Below are positions 1 through 5,775 of a stretch of 6,668 nt of DNA, in pieces (the stretch's first letter is position 1; each line of letters begins with the position of its first letter). The notes under the pieces are model-generated. The model had not been told where the DNA came from and made no database searches. It saw nothing but the letters and a program-made list of their open reading frames with translations. The stretch lies in the NCBI GenBank assembly GCA_937868675.1, contig CALMNJ010000347.1, forward strand, positions 1 to 6,668, written 5' to 3'. The position numbers and the translations under genes are program-made. The stretch is from an uncultured Bacteroidota bacterium (lineage in GTDB: Bacteria > Bacteroidota > Bacteroidia > B-17B0 > Aurantibacillaceae).

Positions 1-81
1 ACCAGATTGTGTTTGGATCTTATAAAGCTGAGTAAATTCACTATACAAAGAAAAGATTTAGGTCCGAAAAAAAATCAGTTC

Positions 82-95
82 AAAACCAGGGTTTT
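82..95 (-). terminator. weak hairpin downstream of the RsmI-like gene
   Basis: AAAACC (82-87) and GGTTTT (90-95) are perfectly complementary; with a realistic loop this is a 5-bp stem with a 4-base loop. On the minus strand it is followed, after nine bases, by a run of eight T (67-74 on +). It lies about 45 bases past the stop of the minus-strand methyltransferase gene, where a terminator would be expected. The stem is short and AT-rich and the T run is displaced, so this is only a candidate. Confidence 0.25.
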
Positions 96-138
96 AAACA
101 GCTTGTTATTAATTACACGCTCTGCCATAAACGCTTAT

Positions 139-849
139 TCAGGCATAAATCCCGAACACAACCGGCAGCTTGTTTAAAGCCGGCGCGCCGGTTTTTTGCC
201 ACTCCGCTACAGTGCGGCTCAGCAGTTTTTGACTGGCCGAACCTATGCAGATACCTAGGTATAGTTTGGTTTGTTTAGCAAGGGTTGATATCAGCGCTTC
301 CATCATCTGCACATTGCGATACGGCGTTTCAATAAAAAACTGCGCTTGCCTTTGTTTCAGCGCCAGTTGCTCCAGTTCACGTATGCGCTTTTGGCGCTGC
401 ATTTTGTCAACCGGCAAATACCCGTTAAAGGCAAAGTTCTGTCCGTTAAACCCGCTCGCCATAATGCTTAGCACAATAGAGCTGGGGCCACTTAAGGGAA
501 CCACCTCTATGCCGCGTTTATGAGCCAGTTCAACCAGCGCGGCACCCGGATCGGCTATACCCGGACATCCGGCATCACTCATCAGCCCTACATCATTTCC
601 ATTCAGCAGAGGTTCAAGAAGCAAACCCGTTTCTTCAGCTTTAGAATGTTCGTTCAGCAATAAAATGTGTGCCTTTTCAAGAGGCGCGTATCCGAATAAT
701 TTCAAATTACGGCGTGCGGTTTTAGCGTCTTCGGCAACAAAAAAATGCAGCTTTTTTGCAATATCCATGTTGGCCGGTGGGATGTGAAACAGTGGCGCAT
801 CGTCGCTGATCGGAACCGGCATCAGGTATAACTTTCCGGGTTTAATCAC
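139..849 (-). CDS. SAM-dependent methyltransferase, short RsmI-like (tetrapyrrole methylase superfamily)
   Basis: This 236-residue protein belongs to the tetrapyrrole (corrin/porphyrin) methylase superfamily, in the branch of RsmI, the 16S rRNA C1402 2'-O-methyltransferase. Visible signatures, in order: N-terminal strand GKLYLMPVPI (5-14); the SAM-loop segment LMSDAGCPGIADPG (89-102), close to RsmI LISDAGTPxISDPG; VVPLSGPSSIVLSIMASG (116-133); FNGYLPVD (141-148); FIETPYRN (172-179). It is about 50 residues shorter than E. coli RsmI (286 aa) and lacks the C-terminal extension. The N-terminal loop reads PVPISDD rather than RsmI's PTPIGN. Bacteroidota often carry such a short paralogue, so a true RsmI may exist elsewhere and the substrate is uncertain; an RNA target is inference. 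The start is GTG at 847-849, because the family begins with this GKLYL strand; the next ATG would remove it. No Shine-Dalgarno sequence is seen. The gene diverges from miaE. Confidence 0.85.
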   Translation of the reverse strand: MIKPGKLYLMPVPISDDAPLFHIPPANMDIAKKLHFFVAEDAKTARRNLKLFGYAPLEKAHILLLNEHSKAEETGLLLEPLLNGNDVGLMSDAGCPGIADPGAALVELAHKRGIEVVPLSGPSSIVLSIMASGFNGQNFAFNGYLPVDKMQRQKRIRELEQLALKQRQAQFFIETPYRNVQMMEALISTLAKQTKLYLGICIGSASQKLLSRTVAEWQKTGAPALNKLPVVFGIYA

Positions 850-862
850 GCGGTAATATTAG

Positions 863-890
863 CTAAAATAATCGTTACTTTGCGGAACAA
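863..890 (-). promoter_or_regulatory. possible Bacteroidota-type promoter for the RsmI-like gene
   Basis: On the minus strand, TTG (890-888) lies 17 bases before TATTTTAG (870-863), a one-mismatch version of the Bacteroidota -7 box TAnnTTTG. The predicted start of transcription would be about 857, giving a leader of only about eight bases before the GTG at 849. The candidate overlaps the miaE promoter on the other strand. Confidence 0.3.
875..882 (+). promoter_or_regulatory. probable -7 promoter box for miaE
   Basis: TTACTTTG is close to the Bacteroidota sigma-A -7 consensus TAnnTTTG, with one base fewer between TA and TTTG. It ends 18 bases before the ATG at 901, placing the transcript start near 889. 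This matters for gene calling: a TTG start at 880 would lie inside the promoter, so ATG 901 is the better start. No clear -33 TTG is visible. Confidence 0.45.
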
Positions 891-900
891 CTTTTTACAC

Positions 901-1485
901 ATGCTGGGACTAAAACTGGAAACGGATCCGCGCTGGGCCAACATCGCCGAAAAAAACCTTGCCGAGATACTTACCGATCATGCCTACTGCGAACAAAAAG
1001 CGGCCAGCAACGCCATCAGCATCGTTGTGGGCTGGCCCGAACATACCGACCTCGTTGATACCATGCTTGCCATCGCAAAAGAAGAACTTACCCACTTTGA
1101 AATGGTGCATCAGAAAATAAAAGAACGCGGCTATAAACTCGGCTTCGAGCGCCGCGATGAATACGTAAACGACCTGTATAAGTTTATGCGCCGGGGTCAT
1201 AAAAAAGAAATTGCGCTGATTGACCGTCTGCTTTTTGCCGCCATGATTGAGGCCCGCAGTTGCGAACGCTTTAAAATACTGTCGGAACATGTAAGCGATG
1301 CCGACCTGCGGGCCTTTTACCGGGAACTGATGATTAGTGAGGCCGGCCACTACACCACCTTTCTTGGCTTTGCAAAACAATATGGCAATGCCCATGAAGA
1401 TGTAAACGCACGCTGGCAGCAATGGCTCACCCATGAAGCGGATATCATTACAAGCTACGGAAAATCTGAAACCATTCATGGCTAA
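901..1485 (+). CDS. miaE: tRNA-(ms2io6A)-hydroxylase MiaE
   Basis: MiaE is a ferritin-like non-haem diiron monooxygenase that hydroxylates the isopentenyl group of ms2i6A at position 37 of tRNAs reading UNN codons, after MiaA and MiaB have built that base. From ATG 901 the protein has 194 residues and starts MLGLKLETDPRW, which matches the usual family start. The diiron ligand pattern is complete: E31 in HAYCEQKAASN, E62-x-x-H65 in KEELTHFE, E117 in MIEARSCERF, and E147-x-x-H150 in SEAGHYTTF. These are two ExxH motifs on a four-helix bundle, as expected. An upstream in-frame TTG at 880 would add seven residues but falls inside the probable promoter. The protein is cytoplasmic. It diverges from an RsmI-like gene, so two RNA-modification genes share one regulatory region. 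The identification is confident. Confidence 0.93.
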   Translation: MLGLKLETDPRWANIAEKNLAEILTDHAYCEQKAASNAISIVVGWPEHTDLVDTMLAIAKEELTHFEMVHQKIKERGYKLGFERRDEYVNDLYKFMRRGHKKEIALIDRLLFAAMIEARSCERFKILSEHVSDADLRAFYRELMISEAGHYTTFLGFAKQYGNAHEDVNARWQQWLTHEADIITSYGKSETIHG

Positions 1486-1499
1486 ATTCCCCGGAAGGC

Positions 1500-1524
1500 A
1501 GGAGCCCGGAAGGATGGGGCTCTT
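1500..1524 (+). terminator. hairpin after miaE, weak terminator candidate
   Basis: AGGAGCCC (1500-1507) pairs with GGGGCTCT-T (1517-1524) to give an 8-bp stem with one G-U pair and a 9-base loop, 14 bases after the miaE stop. Only three T follow (1523-1525, partly in the stem), so termination may be inefficient or the hairpin may only protect the 3' end. It separates miaE from the next gene. Confidence 0.4.
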
Positions 1525-1567
1525 TAAAACAAAATGTAAATTTTTACCTGCGTCTGCCCGTTAAAAA

Positions 1568-2551
1568 ATGCCCGCATTCAGGAAAATACTCATTATTCAA
1601 ACTGCATTTATAGGAGATGCCATACTGGCCTCGTCGCTCGTCGAAAAAATGCACCACTGTTTTCCGGAGGCCCGCATCAGCATCCTGGTGCGTAAGGGCA
1701 ACGAGGGTATTTACAAAGGTCACCCATACCTGCAGGAAACTCTGGTATGGAACAAACAGAAAGCAAAACTTAAAAATCTGTTTTCCTTACTCGGGCTTAT
1801 CCGCAAAAACAAATACGACTGCGTCATAAATTGTCACCGCTACGCCAGCTCCGGGCTGCTGGCCGGGTTTTCGGGATCCGCACATATTTCGGGGTTTAAA
1901 CAAAATCCGTTTTCGTTTTTATTCAACCACACCGTTAAACACATTATTGGAGATGGAAGGCACGAAACCGAACGCTACAATGAACTGGTGGAAGATTTTT
2001 CGGGCAAGGAGATTTTTAAACCAAAATTGTATCCCGACAGTAACGATGAAAAGGTGGCCGCCCAGTATTTAACCACGCCTTACATCTGCATAGCGCCTGC
2101 CTCGGTATGGCACACCAAACAACTGCCGGTTTCAAAATGGGTGGAGCTTTGCAACAAAATGCCACCATCGCTTCGCATCTATCTTCTCGGAGCTCCGACA
2201 GATAGCCCAACCTGCGAGGCCATTATTAAGGAGTCAAAACATATCGAAATCATTTCGCTCGCCGGCAAACTAAGCCTTCTGCAATCCTGCGCCCTCATGC
2301 GCCAGGCCCGCATGAACTATGTAAACGACAGCGCCCCCCTGCATCTGGCCTCTTCGGTGAATGCACCGGTCACTGCCTTTTTTCTTTCTACAATACCCGC
2401 ATTTGGTTTCGGCCCCTTATCCGATAATTCCATCATTGCCGAAGTTCAGGGTCTTGGCTGCAGGCCCTGCGGCATCAGGGGATTTAACCAGTGCCCGAAG
2501 CAGCACTTTAACTGTGCAAACAAGCTGGAATTGCCAGCCCTATCCTTTTAA
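1568..2551 (+). CDS. glycosyltransferase family 9 protein (heptosyltransferase-like)
   Basis: This 327-residue protein is a GT9 (GT-B fold) enzyme related to the ADP-heptose:LPS heptosyltransferases WaaC/WaaF/RfaF, which add heptose to lipid A-core on the cytoplasmic face of the inner membrane. Supporting sequence: the N-terminal KILIIQTAFIGDAILAS (6-22), with D17 at the position of the conserved catalytic Asp of WaaC; APASVWHTKQLPVSKW (176-191), the donor-binding motif with K184; NDSAPLHLASSVNAPVTAFF (253-272), the variant of DSGPMHLA; FGFGP (279-283); and a C-terminal cluster C298-x2-C301-x7-C309-x6-C316, matching the CxPC...CP..H..C tail of many WaaF-like proteins. Length is normal for the family. 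The actual sugar and acceptor cannot be read from sequence. ATG 1568 is preceded by A-rich sequence without a Shine-Dalgarno motif. The next gene starts three bases after the stop, so the two are probably cotranscribed. Confidence 0.88.
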   Translation: MPAFRKILIIQTAFIGDAILASSLVEKMHHCFPEARISILVRKGNEGIYKGHPYLQETLVWNKQKAKLKNLFSLLGLIRKNKYDCVINCHRYASSGLLAGFSGSAHISGFKQNPFSFLFNHTVKHIIGDGRHETERYNELVEDFSGKEIFKPKLYPDSNDEKVAAQYLTTPYICIAPASVWHTKQLPVSKWVELCNKMPPSLRIYLLGAPTDSPTCEAIIKESKHIEIISLAGKLSLLQSCALMRQARMNYVNDSAPLHLASSVNAPVTAFFLSTIPAFGFGPLSDNSIIAEVQGLGCRPCGIRGFNQCPKQHFNCANKLELPALSF

Positions 2552-2554
2552 CGC

Positions 2555-4156
2555 ATGAAAATAACCGGTAAAAACGCATTAAAGGTACTTCAGGAAAATG
2601 CCTCCCGATTTGATCCTGAAAGTTGCAGACTAAAAAACGAATGTCTTGAAACCTTAAGTAAGAGCCCCCTCCCTGCCCTCAGCCGCCTGGCCGGTTATCA
2701 TGATTTGTTGTTGTTTCTGCTCGCACATCCTCATAACAGCCAAACGGTAACACAAACCGAAAAAGAACTGGCGCGTATTTCATCACAGTTAAGCAAACAC
2801 AAAAACAACCCGTCTTCACAACTGGAATCCAGCGGACTGCCTTTTACCCATGTGGTCACCAGCTTTTCGCACGACATTCTGGCCTGGATATTACAACAAA
2901 AAGAACTCCGTGTGGATATAAACTCCATGACGGAAAATGCAGATGAGTTAAACGACCTGTTAAAACTTACGCTGCCTTCGTTGGAAAGGGATCAGACATC
3001 CTTCGGCTATGACGCTAACGAACTCTTCGAAAATTTACAGGTAAATACAAACCAGAAACTTCCATTTCTGATTGCCGAATTGTCAACATACCATAATCAC
3101 CCGGTTTTAAAAGACTACCTCTTCGAAAAACTTGCCCTCGAACTTAAGCTCTGGTCTCACAAGAGTTCTTTTTCGCGCAGCTACAACCGGTTTTCTCTTC
3201 GTCCGTTTTTTTATCATTCCGAAATCCTTAAAAAATTCGATCATCGCAGCCTGTTTGATACCGCTTTGCCTGAAGCCACGAATCTTACAGGCACTCAGCG
3301 TGAGCAGCTGGTAAAAACAATCCGTTGTTCACTCCTGCTCATGGCCCGCGAAACCGATCCCGCCACCTACCTCGACGAATCGTCGCTGCGCTATTTTGAG
3401 CTCGAAAGAGGCATTGCCATTGCCATTTATGGAATGACCGAAACACGCCAGTTGCCATTGGAATCTTACGTGGGCTACACCCTGTTTAAAAACGGATTCC
3501 CCTCGGCCTACGGCGGCGCCTGGGTATTTGGCAAACGCGCCCTGTTTGGCATGAATATTTTTGAGTCGTTTCGCGGCGGTGAATCCGGCTATTTAATGTG
3601 CCAGCTGCTTCGCACCTACAGGCAGGTGTTCTCCATTTCTAATTTTGAAGTGGAGCCTTACCAGTTTGGCAAAAACAACCCCGACGGCATCCGCTCCGGC
3701 GCGTTTTGGTTTTATTATCGCTTTGGTTTCAGACCCATGGAGCCCGCCCTTAAAAAACTGGCCGAAAGCGAGCAAAAAAAAATAGCCGCCAAAAAAGAAT
3801 ACCGTTCGCCTTACAACACCATGGAACGGTTTACCGAAAGCTATATCAATCTGGAACTTGAACCCCTGCAACAAGCGTCGGTGGCCGATTTCAGCGTGTA
3901 TATCAGCGCCATGATGGCGGGCAAATTTAAAAGTAACCGCGCACTCGCCATTGAGCATTGCCTTCAAAAATTTAATCTACCAAAAACAAACGCGACGGTT
4001 GAGTTTGCGCTTGTTGCCAACGCATTAAAAATTACAGATCAAAACACAATAGACTTAATTCGTGAGCTGGCAGCCGCCAAAGCAAAAGACCTTTATTATT
4101 ATCAGCAACTTTTGCTCAGGCTGCTCCGGCATCCGGCTTTTAAAGCGCTTACTTAA
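2555..4156 (+). CDS. large protein of unknown function with GNAT-like central region
   Basis: I do not recognise this 533-residue protein by name. It has no signal peptide and no clear membrane segment, so it is probably cytoplasmic. Residues 1-300 are mostly helical and charged. The best conserved-looking part is 300-394: YVGYTLFKNGFPSAYGGAW (305-323), FGMNIFESFRGGESGYLM (331-348), then QFGKNNPDGIRSGAFWFYYR (370-389) and FGFRP (390-394). The GAFWFYYRFGFRP ending resembles the last helix-strand of GNAT acetyltransferases (A..FYxklGFrp), and the RGGESGYLMCQLL stretch could be the acyl-CoA-binding turn and helix. I infer an acyltransferase-like domain from that resemblance alone. A Lys-rich linker (400-415) and a helical tail follow. 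It starts three bases after the GT9 gene, suggesting cotranslation and possibly a shared role in envelope or glycan work. It ends inside the tail of the convergent dinB-family gene. Confidence 0.8.
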   Translation: MKITGKNALKVLQENASRFDPESCRLKNECLETLSKSPLPALSRLAGYHDLLLFLLAHPHNSQTVTQTEKELARISSQLSKHKNNPSSQLESSGLPFTHVVTSFSHDILAWILQQKELRVDINSMTENADELNDLLKLTLPSLERDQTSFGYDANELFENLQVNTNQKLPFLIAELSTYHNHPVLKDYLFEKLALELKLWSHKSSFSRSYNRFSLRPFFYHSEILKKFDHRSLFDTALPEATNLTGTQREQLVKTIRCSLLLMARETDPATYLDESSLRYFELERGIAIAIYGMTETRQLPLESYVGYTLFKNGFPSAYGGAWVFGKRALFGMNIFESFRGGESGYLMCQLLRTYRQVFSISNFEVEPYQFGKNNPDGIRSGAFWFYYRFGFRPMEPALKKLAESEQKKIAAKKEYRSPYNTMERFTESYINLELEPLQQASVADFSVYISAMMAGKFKSNRALAIEHCLQKFNLPKTNATVEFALVANALKITDQNTIDLIRELAAAKAKDLYYYQQLLLRLLRHPAFKALT

Positions 4157-4652
4157 AGTTCCCCATCTCATCCGCACTCGGGCCATAACTGCCCGGTATG
4201 GCCACATCCAGCAAACGCAAAAACACACCAAGCTGTGCGCGATGGTGCACCATCTGGCAAAAGGCGTGGCGGATGGTTTCGCCAACGCTTTCCACACTCA
4301 GCACGTTATCGCCGTTGCGCAACGTCCAGTCGGGCAACAGATCCTCGTCCTTCGCCGCAGCCAGAAACTTACGTCCTTCGGTAAAATTGTCTTCAAAGCA
4401 TTTCAATAAATCCGTATTGTCTTTAATGGGTGTGGGTTCGTAGCCGCCCTCGGCAAAGTTTATTCCATTGGTGGTAAGCGCCAGCTTCACCCAGCCCGGC
4501 AATTCGGCAATGTGAGTGGCCAGCGCCCTCACGGTCATGCTTTTGGAATGGGGTTTCCAATCCAGCTTGTCGTTCGGCACTATGGCCAGCATCTTTCGTG
4601 TAGTGACCGCTTCCCGGTCCATTTCTTTCAAAAGAATTTCGGTTAGTTTCAT
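4149..4652 (-). CDS. DinB family protein
   Basis: This 167-residue protein is a DinB/YfiT-like four-helix-bundle protein. The family usually binds one metal through three His and includes damage-inducible proteins and thiol transferases; most members, including this branch, have no known substrate. Visible landmarks: start helix LLKEMDREAVTTRKML (7-22); DKLDWKPHSKSM (28-39); THIAELPGW (46-54), with H47 the first metal ligand; VHHRAQLGVFLRLLD (135-149), with H136/H137; and the subfamily tail PGSYGPSADE (153-162). The second usual ligand, four residues before H137, is Gln133 (codon CAG) instead of His; H129 is nearby and might substitute. Length is typical. The start at 4652 follows a good -7 box and an A-rich leader. 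Its last 8 bases overlap the end of the convergent unknown gene. Confidence 0.9.
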   Translation of the reverse strand: MKLTEILLKEMDREAVTTRKMLAIVPNDKLDWKPHSKSMTVRALATHIAELPGWVKLALTTNGINFAEGGYEPTPIKDNTDLLKCFEDNFTEGRKFLAAAKDEDLLPDWTLRNGDNVLSVESVGETIRHAFCQMVHHRAQLGVFLRLLDVAIPGSYGPSADEMGNFK

Positions 4653-4674
4653 GTGTTTGTTTTAAAATTTTAAT

Positions 4675-4700
4675 GCAAAATAAAGGCGGCTCACTGACAA
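4675..4700 (-). promoter_or_regulatory. probable promoter of the dinB-family gene
   Basis: On the minus strand, TTG (4700-4698) is followed by TTATTTTGC (4683-4675), which has the same TA-N-TTTG form as the miaE box. The predicted transcript start near 4668 gives a leader of about 15 AT-rich bases (ATTTTAAAACAAAC) before the ATG at 4652, a typical Bacteroidota arrangement without a Shine-Dalgarno sequence. Confidence 0.45.
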
Positions 4701-4752
4701 CCCTATGGCAGTGTGTTTATATTTTTTTTCATTGTTGTTCAATCCATTTTTT

Positions 4753-4806
4753 GGGGCTTTCCCCGGCTTGCTGTTTTTAGTTTTTTAAATTGGTGGCAAG
4801 CCGGGG
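4753..4806. repeat. perfect 11-bp inverted repeat with a competing GGGG arm
   Basis: CCCCGGCTTGC (4761-4771) and GCAAGCCGGGG (4796-4806) are exact reverse complements around a 24-base AT-rich loop. The CCCC at 4761-4764 could instead pair with GGGG at 4753-4756 across the 4-base loop CTTT, so the two folds exclude each other. No T run follows on either strand, so it is not a classical terminator. A REP-like element, a decayed mobile-element end or an RNA switch are all possible. Confidence 0.6.
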
Positions 4807-4826
4807 CCGGGCCATTCGCTATAGCC

Positions 4827-4841
4827 GGCATTCAACATGCC
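4827..4841. repeat. small hairpin GGCAT-TCAAC-ATGCC
   Basis: A perfect 5-bp stem with a 5-base loop, 20 bases to the right of the 11-bp inverted repeat. It adds to a cluster of palindromes in this gene-free stretch. It has no assigned function. Confidence 0.35.
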
Positions 4842-4989
4842 CGTACAAAGGTGGCAACAACGCGGTTTGTGCTTTGAAAATATCCCAAATCAAATCAGGC
4901 CTTTAGCATGATTCCGAAAATTGCGACTGACAATCACGATTTATTTTATGTCTTTAATTTTTTTAGGCGCCTGATGGTTGGCCCCAATT

Positions 4990-5085
4990 AAAACCACGGC
5001 GATTAGGAATCCTGCACATAAACAATTTAATGGGCCCGGATTTTTTACTTTTGCCTGGGTTGTGCAAGGGCCACTGGTGTTAGGC
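4990..5085. repeat. possible attC-like site after the 53-residue gene
   Basis: GTTAGGC at 5079-5085 (GCCTAAC on the minus strand) exactly fits the integron core consensus GTTRRRY/RYYYAAC and lies 8 bases past the stop of the 53-residue gene. The adjoining TGGTGTT (5075-5081) pairs with AAAACCA (4990-4996) at six of seven positions, and GGCCC (5033-5037) pairs with GGGCC (5068-5072), giving an imperfect long hairpin. The opposite core, which should read as RYYYAAC near 4981-4989, is poor, so the assignment is tentative. Confidence 0.3.
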
Positions 5086-5093
5086 GGCGTTTT

Positions 5094-5255
5094 TTACCAT
5101 CTGTTTACGCCAACAGTCATCTTAAGTCTGCCGAAGTGGTACTTAATTTTTCGTCTAAAGGGTCGTTTGCGATATAGCCAATAAAAGTAAAAGATTAAAA
5201 AGGGAATCCAACCAGGAAACCAGAGATAATACAAAGGCTGTGGAACGTCGATCAT
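5094..5255 (-). CDS. small single-pass membrane protein, 53 residues
   Basis: An unrecognised small gene. ATG at 5255-5253, TAA at 5096-5094. The protein has an acidic, proline-containing start (MIDVPQPL), one very aromatic membrane segment at about 9-28 (YYLWFPGWIPFLIFYFYWLY), then a strongly basic stretch RKRPFRRKIK (29-38) and a short polar tail. By the positive-inside rule the C-terminus should be cytoplasmic. AAGGA lies about 8 bases before the ATG, a usable Shine-Dalgarno site that supports this start. The stop of the preceding broken gene is one base upstream (TAA-A-ATG), so translation is probably coupled. Small membrane proteins beside HEPN-like genes could be toxins, holin-like proteins or anchors, but nothing here shows which. 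Confidence 0.6.
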   Translation of the reverse strand: MIDVPQPLYYLWFPGWIPFLIFYFYWLYRKRPFRRKIKYHFGRLKMTVGVNRW

Positions 5256-5256
5256 T

Positions 5257-5393
5257 TTATTTCCTTGTTTTACGAGATTCGTAGTCGGTAAGTAATTTAT
5301 TTAAAGTCAATATTTTCTGTTCGCCTATAGGTTGAACTTGGCAAAGCTGTTCAACTTGGTGTTATGTTTCAGCAAGAGCATCTTTTCTTTCAT
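5257..5393 (-). pseudogene. frameshifted small gene (about 45 residues) between two membrane-protein genes
   Basis: ATG at 5393 lies one base after the stop of the 71-residue gene (TGA-T-ATG) and has GGAG upstream. It reads MKEKMLLLKH and then runs on to a TAG at 5327-5325. In the -1 frame, from about 5361 down to a TAA at 5259-5257, the codons give a convincing hydrophilic sequence (EQLCQVQPIGEQKIL, then LNKLLTDYESRKTRK). That TAA is one base before the ATG of the next gene. The ATG-to-TAA span is 137 bases, one short of 46 codons, so a single missing base near 5361-5366 would restore a 45-residue protein. Tight junctions at both ends argue that this was one real gene. It could be a true frameshift, a programmed shift (no classical slippery heptamer is visible) or an assembly error. 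The family is not recognised. Confidence 0.45.
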
Positions 5394-5394
5394 A

Positions 5395-5610
5395 TCAGTC
5401 TCCATTAAAAATTGTAAAAATAAGTCCGAACATAACAAAGTGGCAAGCTTTAGAGAGAAGCCCCCAAATTATGAGAAAGCCAATCGCTCCAAAAAAACTT
5501 TCAGGCTCAACCCAGTTCCAAGCCAACATACCGGATCCAATACTAAGGAGTATAGTTCCGATCCACATAAATGCAGTCATTGCTCCTGCATTGAAATCGT
5601 CTTGTCCCAT
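5395..5610 (-). CDS. small membrane protein, 71 residues
   Basis: An unrecognised integral membrane protein. After a short polar start (MGQDDFNAG) there is a hydrophobic segment at about 10-33, a turn with charged residues (VEPES, 34-38), and a second hydrophobic stretch 39-68 that may be one long or two short helices, broken by K54 and H57. It ends NGD. The start at 5610 is the first ATG after the attC-like hairpin, and its AT-rich leader ends ACGACA-ATG, as does the leader of the HEPN-like gene. Its stop is one base from the next start, so it leads a three-gene unit. No family or function can be given. The hydrophobic pattern and clean boundaries support it as a real gene. Confidence 0.6.
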   Translation of the reverse strand: MGQDDFNAGAMTAFMWIGTILLSIGSGMLAWNWVEPESFFGAIGFLIIWGLLSKACHFVMFGLIFTIFNGD

Positions 5611-5657
5611 TGTCGTAATTTTAAATTTAATAATACTCCCAGTTGTCTATAAATGCC

Positions 5658-5775
5658 TGCCAACGTTTTTTGCGGCTTGGCGTTCGTTTTTGCCGGCCTT
5701 AGCGTCCCGGCGAAGCGCGAGCGGAGCCAAACCATTTGTCCGCCGGCGAAATAACGCCACTAGCCGCTGTTAGGG
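5658..5775 (-). repeat. large imperfect hairpin resembling an integron attC site
   Basis: On the + strand GCGGCT-TGGCGTT (5672-5684) pairs with AACGCCA (5753-5759) and AGCCGC (5762-5767). The two right-hand blocks are separated by CT (5760-5761), which has no partner and would be extrahelical. The stem continues through TTT/AAA to GCCGGC/GCCGGC (5692-5697 and 5742-5747). Outside it, CCAAC (5660-5664) and GTTAG (5769-5773) stand where the attC R'' and R' cores belong (CTAAC and GTTGG on the minus strand, pairing with one G-U). Paired boxes, unpaired bases on one arm only, and core triplets AAC/GTT at the edges are the hallmarks of attC. It directly follows the HEPN-like gene and precedes the next gene, as in a cassette array. 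The cores deviate from GTTRRRY by one or two bases. A REP-type hairpin or a terminator is the alternative. Confidence 0.5.

Larger units (their letters stand above)
4653..5093. other. 441-base region without a convincing gene
   Basis: Apart from the dinB promoter at its left end, the region holds structured non-coding DNA: GGGG/CCCC and an 11-bp inverted repeat (4753-4806), a GGCAT/ATGCC hairpin (4827-4841), a 7-bp inverted repeat ATCAGGC/GCCTGAT (4894-4900 and 4969-4975), and an attC-like core next to the 53-residue gene (5079-5085). Stops are frequent in the frames I read. It may be the decayed edge of the accessory block. Confidence 0.6.

Noticed and set aside
1..177. Stop-free frame on + entering from the left edge, and a short frame ending at 33-35
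   Set aside because: The first overlaps the methyltransferase gene by nearly 40 bases and shows no family; the second is only about ten codons long (ending GSYKAE). Either could be the end of a neighbour, but neither can be supported.
880..900. TTG start for miaE at 880
   Set aside because: It lies inside the likely -7 box TTACTTTG, and the family normally begins at the MLGLKL of ATG 901.
910..1479. 189-residue open frame antisense to miaE
   Set aside because: Shadow of miaE: the sense strand has a full diiron motif set, while this frame gives a Phe/Lys-rich sequence without recognisable domains.
3593..3967. 124-residue open frame antisense to the 533-residue gene
   Set aside because: Lies wholly inside a longer gene with coherent operon context; no family features.
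4692..4729. CACTG/CAGTG stem followed by eight T, a terminator-like signal on +
   Set aside because: The stem is 5 bp with a 12-base loop, the T run is eight bases away, and no + strand gene ends nearby.
4785..4838. 17-residue open frame on - (MLNAGYSEWPGPGLPPI), a possible leader peptide before the 11-bp inverted repeat
   Set aside because: No promoter or Shine-Dalgarno sequence fits, the gene downstream on - is dinB with its own promoter, and the frame consists largely of the palindromic DNA.
5331..5366. GTTGAAC/GTTCAAC hairpin with ...GTTATG, considered as a third attC-like site
   Set aside because: It falls inside the tightly packed 45-residue open frame, GTTATGT does not fit GTTRRRY, and the stem is short; coding explains it better.
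5332..5652. 106-residue open frame on + through the small-gene region
   Set aside because: Antisense to the 71-residue membrane protein and the broken gene, crosses a gene junction, and shows no domain or leader.
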